Source: Legionella wadsworthii DSM 21896 = ATCC 33877
Lineage (GTDB): Bacteria > Pseudomonadota > Gammaproteobacteria > Legionellales > Legionellaceae
DNA length: 64,000 nucleotides
Assembly: GCF_000701265.1 (NCBI RefSeq)
Contig: NZ_KL370759.1
Location: forward strand, 903,631-967,630
Direction of reading: 5' to 3'
Under the pieces are notes generated by a model. The model was not told where the DNA came from. It saw only the letters and a list, made by a program, of their open reading frames with translations, and did not search any database. Positions within the stretch are counted from its first letter, which is position 1. Every line of letters begins with the position of its first letter. The translations under genes and the position numbers were made by a program. Of this stretch, positions 25,058-33,679 are shown one piece after another.

Positions 25058-28000
25058 ATGATGAATAAAAATCCACTGTCTCCATTCAAAAAGGCATTTT
25101 CATCTGTTTTTGGAAAATTAAATTGGCGCAGCCCACCATGGATTAACTATTTGGGAACCAAATCAAAAACCTCTCCCAAATTATTTTGGGGAAGTAGCCT
25201 AATCATTGTTCTCATTCTATGTGCAGTGGGTTATTCTCTTTATTGGTATAACAATTTACCAAAACCAATTTATACTACAGCTCAAATCACAGTTCCCGAT
25301 ATAACGCCCAATTCTGAAGAACAATTAATCCCGAATAATTTAATTTTGGATTTTGGAATAAAAAACAACGGGTTCATCAATCAATCCGTCGCCCCGCTTA
25401 ACCAAATCGGCAAAACAATCACATCAGGAATAGAAATGTCGCCTCAAATTCCTGGTTCCTGGACCTGGAATACAGACAGCCAATTGGTTTTTACTCCTTC
25501 TGAAGACTGGCCAGCGGGACAAAAATTTACAATTCATTTTACACCTGATTTTTTTGCACCTACTGCCAATATGGACAGTCATACGTACTCCTTTACGACT
25601 CACCCCTTTAGTGGAACCATTACAGAATTCAAACTGTATCAAGATCCTGTACATGTTGAAACAAGAAACGCTGTCGCGACAATTGAATTTAATTATCCCG
25701 TTAACCCTCAAAATCTGGAAAAAAATACTATTTTGGCTTACCAAACCAAATCAGGCGCAGGTGAGAAGCTTCCTTTTCATTTTACTTACGATAAAAACAA
25801 ACGAATTGCATACCTTCATTCTGACAATATAAAAATAAATGAGGTAGCTCGATATTTAAGGCTCACACTAAATAAAAATGTGAGTTCCTCTACCGAAACA
25901 GCCTATTTGCAAAAGGAATTATCCAAAAATTTATTAATACCTAGCGCACAAGATTTTCTAAAAATTATTTCCGCCTCTGCTTCTATTGTGCGTAATGAAA
26001 AAGACAGGCCCGAACAAGTCCTCACCGTTGAAACCTCATTAGGAGTTAATGAAAAAGAATTTAATAAATCAGTCCATGTTTATTTATTGCCTAAAGATAG
26101 ACCTGCAACAACTTCAGAAGCAGCAAAGGAAAATTATTCCTGGCAAAATCCGGGGGAAGTCACTAAAGCGATTCTTTCTCTAGCCAGCCCTATGCAAAAA
26201 GAAGTCATTCCTACAGAGCAAAACTATTCCTCACTGCATAGTTTTAAATTCAAAGCAGATGCCCCTCGCTATATCTACATTAAGATTGACAAAGGCATGA
26301 AAGGTTTTGGTGATTTTACTTTAGGGAACGGATATGAAGCGGTTATTCCCGTCCCTGCCATTCCTCAAGAAATCAGCTTCCTACATAAAGGGTCCTTATT
26401 GGCATTAAGTGGAGAAAAGAAGCTTTCAGTACTCGTACGAGGCGTACCTGCGGTCAAATTTGATTTTGCGCGTGTATTGCCAGAGAACATCAATCAATTG
26501 GTCACGCAAACTCAGGGAGATTTCAATAATCCCTATTTTATTAACCCTTCATTTAACCAACAAAATATCAGCCAAATATCTTCAGAGATACAGGAATTTG
26601 ATACCTCTGACTTGGGGAAACAACAATATACCGCACTCGACTTTAGCAAGTATTTAAGCATGAGTGCAAATAATCTGGGCCCACAAGGTTTATTTTTGTT
26701 ACAGGCTACAGGTTGGGATACTACAAATAAAACCGCTTTAGATGTGAAAGCTTCACGGATGGTATTAATTACGGATTTGGCATTGCTCGTTAAAGACAAT
26801 CAAGATGGCGGCCATGATGTATTTCTAAATTCAATTACCCAAGGAACTCCAGTCGCTAATGCAACAGTGACTATTTTAGGTAAAAATGGTTTACCTATAT
26901 TATCCCGTATCAGTGATGCTCAAGGACGAGTAAATTTCCCTTCTTTGAAAGACTTTGTTGATGACAGAGAGCCTACTGTTTATTTGGCTCAATTGAACAA
27001 CGATATTTCATTTATTCCCTTTAATAATAACAATCGTCAACTTAATTTTTCAAAATTTGACATAGGTGGCCTCTATACTAACACTCAAGACGCCCATAGC
27101 TTAAGCGCTTATCTATTCTCGGATAGAGGTATTTACAGGCCTGGAGATGCCGTACATGTAGGGATGATAGTCAAACAGGCTTATGCACAGCCTCAGCCAG
27201 GAGGATTACCACTTCAGGCGACAGTGGTCGATTCAAGAGGAACGACAATCAAAGATGAAAAAATAACTTTGAATGATTTAGGCTATATGGAACTCGATTT
27301 TAGAACAAATTCGAGCTCACCAACGGGGCAGTATATGATCAATTTATATCTGGTCAAGGATGGATACCCTCAAAATTTACTAGGTTCAACCACTATTCGT
27401 GTCTCAGAATTTTTACCTGACCGTATGAAAATTACCACCAGGTTATCTCCAAAACCTTTTGCTGGTTGGAGTTCACCTCAAGGATTGAAGGGTGAAGTTA
27501 ATCTTTGGAATTTATACGGTGCTCCTGCTGCGGATAGAAAGGTCAGTTCCAAAATTTTATTAGTGCCTCAAAAAATTGAATTTGATTCTTACCCAGATTA
27601 CGTGTTTGTTGATCCTTTATTAGATCCTAAAAAACCTCCTAAGGTGTTCACTGAAACATTAAATGACACTAAAACAAATGATAAAGGTGAAGCCGAAGTT
27701 GATTTAAACCTTGAGCGCTTTGAAAAAGCGACTTATCAGTTAACGTTTTTTGCTGAAGGTTTTGAATCGGAAGGTGGTCGTAGTGTTACCAGTCAGACGA
27801 AAACTTTGATAAGTCCTCTACCCTATTTTGTAGGATACAAAACAGATGGAGACTTATCTTTTATTAAGCAAAATAGTTCAAGAAGTGTGAATTATATTGC
27901 TATAAATCCTGAATTAAATAAAAAAGAACTGAAGGATTTAAAAATACAGTTGGTTTCACTACATCCCGTGACAACTTTAGTTAAGAAAGCAGATGGTACC

Positions 28001-30790
28001 TATCAATATCAGTCTGTTATACAATCGACAATTGTGAGCACTATTCCATTCAATATTTCAGAACAAGGCACAAATTTTGAATTACCCACACAACAAATAG
28101 GCAACTTTTCTTTAAGCATTCTTGATAAAGACAATACAGTACTTAACCAACTAAAGTTTAGTATTGTAGGAGCGAGTCAACAGCCTTTGGCTAAAAATGC
28201 CGAATTGTCCATCAAACTTAATAAAACTGAATACCAATCTAATGACAACATTGAAATACAAATTACTGCACCTTATACGGGTTCAGGCTTAATCACTATA
28301 GAACGTGACAAAGTTTATGCAGCGCAATGGTTTAAAACGAATACGACGAATTCAGTGCAGACCATCCATATCCCTGCAGATTTTCAAGGAGATGGCTACA
28401 TCAATGTTGCTTTTATCCGGGATTGGAATTCACCCGAAATATTCATAAGCCCACTAAGTTATAGCGTGGTACCTTTTACAGTGAACCATGATAATCATGA
28501 TATAAAGATAGATCTCAAAAGTGCAAAAATTTCACGTCCTGGTGAGCCTTTCACCATAGATTATCAAACAAATAAACCAGGAAAAATAATAGTATTCGCA
28601 GTAGATGAGGGCATATTACAAGTTGCACGATATGAAACGCCGGATCCATTATCATTTTTCTTTCAAAAACATGCTCTTGAAGTATTGACCCAGCAAACTA
28701 TGGATCAAATTATGCCTAAATTTATTCAAGATCGAGAACTTTCTGCAGTGGGAGGAGACAATGGTGAAGAAGGCATGGCCAGCCGTTTAAACCCTTTTAA
28801 GCGAAAAACAGACCAGCCTGTTGCTTATTGGTCAGGGATCATTGATACCGATTCCAACCCGCATCAATTGGTGTACCAAATTCCTGATTATTTTAATGGC
28901 TCTCTACGAGTCATGGCAGTAGCCGTATCTTCTGATTCAGTTGGATCAAATGAGACATCAGCCGAAATTCGCGGAGACTTTATTATTAATCCCAATGTCC
29001 CTACTTTTGTTGCACCAGGGGATGAATTCGAAATTTCATCATCTATTGCGAATAACATTAAAGGCTCTGGTGCACATGCTTTGATCCAGGTTGCATTGAC
29101 TGCTTCCCCTGAAATCGAAATTATTAGTTCACCCATACAAACGCTGGAAATTGCCGAAGGTCGTGAACAAACAGTTCATTTTAAAATCAAAGCCAAATCT
29201 GTTTTAGGAGCTGCGAAATTAAACTTCAAAACCAGTATGAATAATAAATCAAGTTCCATGAATGCGACGCTTAGTGTCCGACCGGCCATGCCTCTTAGCA
29301 CCTATATCAACAGTGGTAAATCAAATGATTTGCAAAAAACCTTAAATATAATGCAAACCTTATATCCCGAACATCGGAATGTAAACGCAACATTATCGAC
29401 CAGTCCCATGATTCTCATTTTTGGTTTGCAACGGTATCTTGATAATTATCCATATGGATGTACCGAGCAGTTAACCAGTAAAGCACTCCCCTTGTTGGCT
29501 ATGAACAATCAAGCTGGGTTTAGTGAGGAAACCCAAAAAGTCCAGGAAAAAGTAAATGATGTAGTTCAAATGTTAAGTCAGCGCCAAATGTCTCATGGTG
29601 GGTTTAGTTATTGGCCTGGATTGAATGACAACCAAGGAAACGATTTTGCTTCAGTTTACGCGATGCATTTCTTAACGGAAGCGAAAAGCCAAGGGTTTAA
29701 TATTCCCTCCGATTTATTTTTTAATGGTATAAATTACCTTAAAACTTTGGCTAGCCAAAATGCCTCGGATAAGGACTCTGCAAGAATTCAAGCTTATGCC
29801 ATCTATATTTTAACCCGTAATGAGATAGTCACTACAAACTTTCTCGCTAATCTTCAATTGTACCTGGAAAAGGATAAAACCAAAGATTGGCAAACAGATA
29901 TCATGACAGCCTACATTGCTGCATCATATCAACTGCTACAAAGCCATGATGAAGCCAATCAATTAATTGGTTTGTACAAGCCTCAAAGTAATCAAGCTTA
30001 TGTGACTGATTTTTATAACAGTGCAATTGCGGATGCTCAATATTTGTATCTTGTTGCCAAACACTTCCCTAACTTACTGCCTCAAGTAGGTGATGCGCTG
30101 GTAAATCGTTTAACTCAGGCGATGAATAATGACGAAATCAATACAGTCTTGTCAGGGTTTACCAGCTTGGCTTTAGGAGCTTACCATCCCAATGGCCAAA
30201 CCTCGGCTTTATCCATGACAAAAATTATAGTTAATAATAAGGAAGTGAACGTTCCCTCAGATAATCCAGATTATCAAAAAATTAATCTTGATCCTGATGT
30301 ATTAAAAATACGCTTTAATAATCCCAATAAACAAACATTTTTCTATCAACTCCTGCAATCAGGTTTCAATCAAGAACTCCCACATGCCCCTATAAAACAG
30401 GGATTAGAAATTTTTAGGGAATATAAAGATGCAAAAGGGAATGTCCTTAATTCAACTACTCTTGGAAGTGAAATTGAAGTCCATATTCAAATTCGCGCAT
30501 TAGGTCATGATTACTTATCCAACATTGCAATTGAAGATCTGTTGCCTGGTGGATTTGAAGTAGTGGCTGATTCTTTAAAAAATAATCCTATGGATTATGT
30601 TGACGTTCGTGAAGATAGGGTCAATTTTTTTGGTGGTGTGGAGTCTGCAGCAAAAGAAATCGTTTATAAAATTAAAGCGGTCAATATAGGAAAATACATT
30701 GTTCCACCTGCTTTTGCTGAAGCAATGTACAATCCTAATACAAAATCATTTGGTGCCTCTTCGATTATCACAGTCACAGAGACGCCATAA
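25058..30790 (+). CDS. Bacterial alpha-2-macroglobulin, thioester-containing (YfhM/ECAM-like)
   Basis: A 1910-residue envelope protease trap. Residues ~48-68 form an N-terminal membrane anchor (SSLIIVLILCAVGYSLYWY), so it is tethered in the inner membrane facing the periplasm, not lipidated like E. coli ECAM. The macroglobulin domains run to about residue 1200, including SDRGIYRPGDAVHVG typical of the MG3-like segment. The thioester motif is YGCTEQ with Cys1468 and Gln1471, and the complement-like alpha/alpha barrel follows. The C-terminal domain ends with a conserved NIAIEDLLPGGFEVV. With divergent pbpC it forms the classical cell-wall repair/protease-trap pair: the macroglobulin covalently captures attacking proteases while PBP1C repairs peptidoglycan. 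Confidence 0.95.
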   Translation: MMNKNPLSPFKKAFSSVFGKLNWRSPPWINYLGTKSKTSPKLFWGSSLIIVLILCAVGYSLYWYNNLPKPIYTTAQITVPDITPNSEEQLIPNNLILDFGIKNNGFINQSVAPLNQIGKTITSGIEMSPQIPGSWTWNTDSQLVFTPSEDWPAGQKFTIHFTPDFFAPTANMDSHTYSFTTHPFSGTITEFKLYQDPVHVETRNAVATIEFNYPVNPQNLEKNTILAYQTKSGAGEKLPFHFTYDKNKRIAYLHSDNIKINEVARYLRLTLNKNVSSSTETAYLQKELSKNLLIPSAQDFLKIISASASIVRNEKDRPEQVLTVETSLGVNEKEFNKSVHVYLLPKDRPATTSEAAKENYSWQNPGEVTKAILSLASPMQKEVIPTEQNYSSLHSFKFKADAPRYIYIKIDKGMKGFGDFTLGNGYEAVIPVPAIPQEISFLHKGSLLALSGEKKLSVLVRGVPAVKFDFARVLPENINQLVTQTQGDFNNPYFINPSFNQQNISQISSEIQEFDTSDLGKQQYTALDFSKYLSMSANNLGPQGLFLLQATGWDTTNKTALDVKASRMVLITDLALLVKDNQDGGHDVFLNSITQGTPVANATVTILGKNGLPILSRISDAQGRVNFPSLKDFVDDREPTVYLAQLNNDISFIPFNNNNRQLNFSKFDIGGLYTNTQDAHSLSAYLFSDRGIYRPGDAVHVGMIVKQAYAQPQPGGLPLQATVVDSRGTTIKDEKITLNDLGYMELDFRTNSSSPTGQYMINLYLVKDGYPQNLLGSTTIRVSEFLPDRMKITTRLSPKPFAGWSSPQGLKGEVNLWNLYGAPAADRKVSSKILLVPQKIEFDSYPDYVFVDPLLDPKKPPKVFTETLNDTKTNDKGEAEVDLNLERFEKATYQLTFFAEGFESEGGRSVTSQTKTLISPLPYFVGYKTDGDLSFIKQNSSRSVNYIAINPELNKKELKDLKIQLVSLHPVTTLVKKADGTYQYQSVIQSTIVSTIPFNISEQGTNFELPTQQIGNFSLSILDKDNTVLNQLKFSIVGASQQPLAKNAELSIKLNKTEYQSNDNIEIQITAPYTGSGLITIERDKVYAAQWFKTNTTNSVQTIHIPADFQGDGYINVAFIRDWNSPEIFISPLSYSVVPFTVNHDNHDIKIDLKSAKISRPGEPFTIDYQTNKPGKIIVFAVDEGILQVARYETPDPLSFFFQKHALEVLTQQTMDQIMPKFIQDRELSAVGGDNGEEGMASRLNPFKRKTDQPVAYWSGIIDTDSNPHQLVYQIPDYFNGSLRVMAVAVSSDSVGSNETSAEIRGDFIINPNVPTFVAPGDEFEISSSIANNIKGSGAHALIQVALTASPEIEIISSPIQTLEIAEGREQTVHFKIKAKSVLGAAKLNFKTSMNNKSSSMNATLSVRPAMPLSTYINSGKSNDLQKTLNIMQTLYPEHRNVNATLSTSPMILIFGLQRYLDNYPYGCTEQLTSKALPLLAMNNQAGFSEETQKVQEKVNDVVQMLSQRQMSHGGFSYWPGLNDNQGNDFASVYAMHFLTEAKSQGFNIPSDLFFNGINYLKTLASQNASDKDSARIQAYAIYILTRNEIVTTNFLANLQLYLEKDKTKDWQTDIMTAYIAASYQLLQSHDEANQLIGLYKPQSNQAYVTDFYNSAIADAQYLYLVAKHFPNLLPQVGDALVNRLTQAMNNDEINTVLSGFTSLALGAYHPNGQTSALSMTKIIVNNKEVNVPSDNPDYQKINLDPDVLKIRFNNPNKQTFFYQLLQSGFNQELPHAPIKQGLEIFREYKDAKGNVLNSTTLGSEIEVHIQIRALGHDYLSNIAIEDLLPGGFEVVADSLKNNPMDYVDVREDRVNFFGGVESAAKEIVYKIKAVNIGKYIVPPAFAEAMYNPNTKSFGASSIITVTETP

Positions 30791-30918
30791 TATTGAATTT
30801 TGCTTAAATGTAGTTTAAATAATAGTCTGGGTAGAACAGATTGTCTCAAATAAAAATGAGTGAACTGCATACCCGGAGTAAAAAAACTGTTGTCTCAATT
30901 TGTACCGGTGTATTTTTC

Positions 30919-31428
30919 ATGAATAGTTTAAAAAAGAACATTAGTCGTTTTATTTTTATGGGGAGATGGTTACAGCTTCCTCTCTATTTAGGTCTCATTT
31001 TAATATTGGCAGTTTATGTTTATCGCTTTATGCATGAATTGTATGAGTTAGTGATTCACCTGAATAACATCAATGATACGCTAATCATGTTGGGTGTATT
31101 GGATTTAATTGATGTGGTGATGATTGCAAATCTTTTGATCATGGTTGTCATGGGAGGTTATGAAACATTTATCTCTCCCCTTGCTCTCGATTCACATCCC
31201 GATCAGCCAGAATGGCTTGATCATTTAGATGCAGGTGCAATGAAAGTAAAACTGGCTCTATCACTCATTGGGATATCCTCAATTCACTTGTTAAGAACTT
31301 TTATTGATCCGAATAAGTTGAGTAACTATTCAGTGATGTGGCAAGTAATTATTCATCTAACCTTACTTGTTTCTGCTTTAGCTATTGCATTCACGAATCG
31401 AATGCTAGTCCAAAACAAGCCTCATTGA
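30919..31428 (+). CDS. YqhA/UPF0114 family inner-membrane protein
   Basis: A 169-residue polytopic protein of the YqhA family, function unknown. Signature stretches are DLIDVVMIANLLIMVVMGGYETF, LDAGAMKVKLALSLIGISSIHLLR and VIIHLTLLVSALAIA, close to the E. coli order and length (164 residues). Four hydrophobic segments are seen. Earlier in-frame starts exist at 30841 (TTG) and 30856 (ATG). The ATG at 30919 is chosen because the family begins near this point, although no strong ribosome site is visible at any of them, so the start is uncertain. It follows the alpha-2-macroglobulin gene on the same strand. Confidence 0.82.
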   Translation: MNSLKKNISRFIFMGRWLQLPLYLGLILILAVYVYRFMHELYELVIHLNNINDTLIMLGVLDLIDVVMIANLLIMVVMGGYETFISPLALDSHPDQPEWLDHLDAGAMKVKLALSLIGISSIHLLRTFIDPNKLSNYSVMWQVIIHLTLLVSALAIAFTNRMLVQNKPH

Positions 31429-31450
31429 TTGGTCAGACGTCCAAAGTAAC

Positions 31451-31471
31451 CCCATTCAGGGAAAGAATGGG
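31451..31471. terminator. Short hairpin between convergent yqhA and cyclase genes
   Basis: CCCATTC (31451-31457) pairs with GAATGGG (31465-31471) around a seven-base loop, between two convergent genes ending at 31428 and 31490. The stem is only 7 bp and the T-run is interrupted, so it may be a weak bidirectional terminator. Confidence 0.4.
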
Positions 31472-31489
31472 ATTGTTATCTCTTTCAGC

Positions 31490-32704
31490 TTAAATATTTT
31501 TTTTCTTATTTGATTTTATTCGTGCGACATCATAAATGGTTATAGGTGATTGGACCCCTTTGACTTTTACACGTAAATGACCGTTTATTTCAATTTTGTT
31601 TTTAACTTCCTCATAAGTGGATTCAGAAATTAAAATTTGCCCTCCAAGACTTAGATCTTGGATTCGTGAAGATAAATTAACTGATGCCCCTATAGCACTG
31701 TATTGCATTCTTTTTTTGGATCCAATATTACCAACAACAGCGCACCCAGTATTAATACCGACACCCATGTCGATATGTGGTAAACTTATCTTACTGTTTG
31801 TTTCATTCAATTTTATTAATACTTCTTGCATTTCCAGAGCACAAGCTACTGCTCGTAGGGAATCATCGCCTGATGAAAAAGGCGCACCAAAAATAACCAT
31901 AATTGCATCACCAATATATGCATCCACGATTCCATGATGCTTTTCGATAACAGGAACCATTTTACTGAAGTAAGTATTTAAAAGAGAAACCAATGTTTCT
32001 CCCGGAATGGATTCAGATAAAGGGGTAAAATTTCTTAAATCGCCAAACATAATGGTAATTTTATTTTCATAACCGCCTAATTTTTGGAGTGTGGGAGATT
32101 TAAGAATGGTGTTGATTACTTCATCAGACATATAAAAACTGAATACTTTACGAATGAGCTTATTGCGCATCTCTAGTTGTTTTTGGACTTTTTGCAATAA
32201 TATGTTTGTCTTACGAAGAGTAAGCTCATCCTTCACGATATTGGCAAGACTTTGCAAAAGTTCCAGTTGTTTCGAATCAAGCTCTTTTGGCGAAGTATCT
32301 GCCAGACAAAAAGTTCCAACATTATATCCTTGCGAATCAGTCAAAGGTACGCCTGCATAGAACCGTAAAAAAGGATCTTGTAGCACAAAAGGGTTGTTGG
32401 CAAACCGTTTGTCATCAAGTAAGTCGTTAATAATTAAAGGATCTTGCTTTTTAATGGTTTCATTACAAAATGAGATACTTCGTGGTATTTGTTTTAAATT
32501 TAATCCATGCAGTGCTTTAAACCACTGTCTTTCTTCATTAAGAAATGATATAAAACAAATTGGAATATTAAACAAATCAATTGCTAATCGGACCAATCGT
32601 TCATAACTTTCTTCTGGATCTGTATCCATAATTTTTAATGTATGAAGTGCATCAATTCTTTTCTTCTCTAAATCATGATGAGGATCCGTTTTTCTCGCTT
32701 TCAT
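31490..32704 (-). CDS. GAF-domain class III adenylate/guanylate cyclase
   Basis: A 404-residue soluble signalling enzyme. Residues ~25-165 are a GAF domain (FISFLNEERQWFKALHGL, RFYAGVPLTDSQGYNVGTFCLAD). A helical linker follows, then the class III cyclase at ~210-395. The cyclase keeps the metal Asp residues in IMFGDLRNFTPLS and YIGDAIMVIFGAP and the transition-state Asn/Arg in GASVNLSSRIQDL. It would make cAMP (or cGMP) from ATP in response to a small ligand or redox cue bound by the GAF domain. Legionella genomes carry several class III cyclases. The nucleotide preference was not read from the sequence. A divergent 2H phosphoesterase-like gene begins 143 bases away, so linked nucleotide turnover is conceivable. 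Confidence 0.92.
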   Translation of the reverse strand: MKARKTDPHHDLEKKRIDALHTLKIMDTDPEESYERLVRLAIDLFNIPICFISFLNEERQWFKALHGLNLKQIPRSISFCNETIKKQDPLIINDLLDDKRFANNPFVLQDPFLRFYAGVPLTDSQGYNVGTFCLADTSPKELDSKQLELLQSLANIVKDELTLRKTNILLQKVQKQLEMRNKLIRKVFSFYMSDEVINTILKSPTLQKLGGYENKITIMFGDLRNFTPLSESIPGETLVSLLNTYFSKMVPVIEKHHGIVDAYIGDAIMVIFGAPFSSGDDSLRAVACALEMQEVLIKLNETNSKISLPHIDMGVGINTGCAVVGNIGSKKRMQYSAIGASVNLSSRIQDLSLGGQILISESTYEEVKNKIEINGHLRVKVKGVQSPITIYDVARIKSNKKKNI

Positions 32705-32847
32705 GACAAACCTTACTTTAATGGCTAATCCAATAAACTGGTTAGACCTGTATATAAGTCATTATAGATGAAAATAGAAGCGTCCTTTTGCATCAGTTAC
32801 GATTCATGGTATTCTTTGTTTCATTTATGTCCTTTTAATTAATAAAA

Positions 32848-33603
32848 ATGTTTACAGTCAAAAGAGAAAATGATCAGCCACTACAATTAAAAAAAGTAAA
32901 TGAGTATGGAGAATATATTCCATTCCCAGGAGTTACGGTCATCTCGGCATGCTACCCTGAACAAAAAGAATTTTGTGAGACCATTTATAAAGCATTAGTA
33001 AAAAACCCATCACTTCTGAATTATTTTGCTCCTCTTCCTGCTGACAGTTACCATATGACCACCATGAGCTTAGAAACGGAACAACAAATTGGCTCGGACT
33101 GGACTCAGTTCATCAATGACAACTTATCTCGTTATAAGAATATGAATCAGGTTTTACAAAAAAAACCGATATATCCTTCTATTGAAAGAATGGAAGTGCG
33201 CATTGGTTGGTCAATTTCTTTAACGTTACATTTACCCCAACAGCAAATAATACATATTAAAGAAACTGCAGAATCATTAAATATTGAAAAAACCATCCCT
33301 AAAGTTTTTCATATGACACTCGCTTATTCAATCCCGAATACCCAGATTCCAGAGGAGTTAAAAATTGATATTACCAAAGAGTTAAATACTGTCATTGGGA
33401 ATACCCAATTGCCAATAAAAATAGCTCAACCGACGCTCTGTTATTTTCATGATATGACTTCATTCCCAGTCTGGGATGCAGAGAAAAATCCCTTCACTCA
33501 AACATCTTTTTCTTCTCATCGTTTATTCAGTTTTATTAGTGATGAAACGAATAAAGCAACTGCGTCTTCTGAAAAAATACTAGAAAACACATTGGCCCAT
33601 TAA
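32848..33603 (+). CDS. 2H phosphoesterase-like protein
   Basis: A 251-residue protein with two HxT motifs, the catalytic pair of the 2H superfamily: His69-Met-Thr71 in DSYHMTTMSL and His155-Met-Thr157 in KVFHMTLAYS. Spacing of 86 residues and the flanking beta-strands fit the bilobed LigT/cyclic phosphodiesterase fold. The C-terminal tail is Ser/Thr/Glu-rich (SDETNKATASSEKILENTL). Members hydrolyse 2',5' or 2',3'-cyclic phosphodiester bonds in RNA or nucleotides. It resembles the DUF1868-type subgroup, an assignment from memory. It stands divergent from a class III cyclase gene. Its polar tail leaves open a secreted effector role. Confidence 0.7.
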   Translation: MFTVKRENDQPLQLKKVNEYGEYIPFPGVTVISACYPEQKEFCETIYKALVKNPSLLNYFAPLPADSYHMTTMSLETEQQIGSDWTQFINDNLSRYKNMNQVLQKKPIYPSIERMEVRIGWSISLTLHLPQQQIIHIKETAESLNIEKTIPKVFHMTLAYSIPNTQIPEELKIDITKELNTVIGNTQLPIKIAQPTLCYFHDMTSFPVWDAEKNPFTQTSFSSHRLFSFISDETNKATASSEKILENTLAH

Positions 33604-33679
33604 GTGAGTCATTTCAGTTGAAATAAATTGTTCAATCTTATATTGTTGCTCCTTAATACTCATGAATTAGGGAGTTTTC

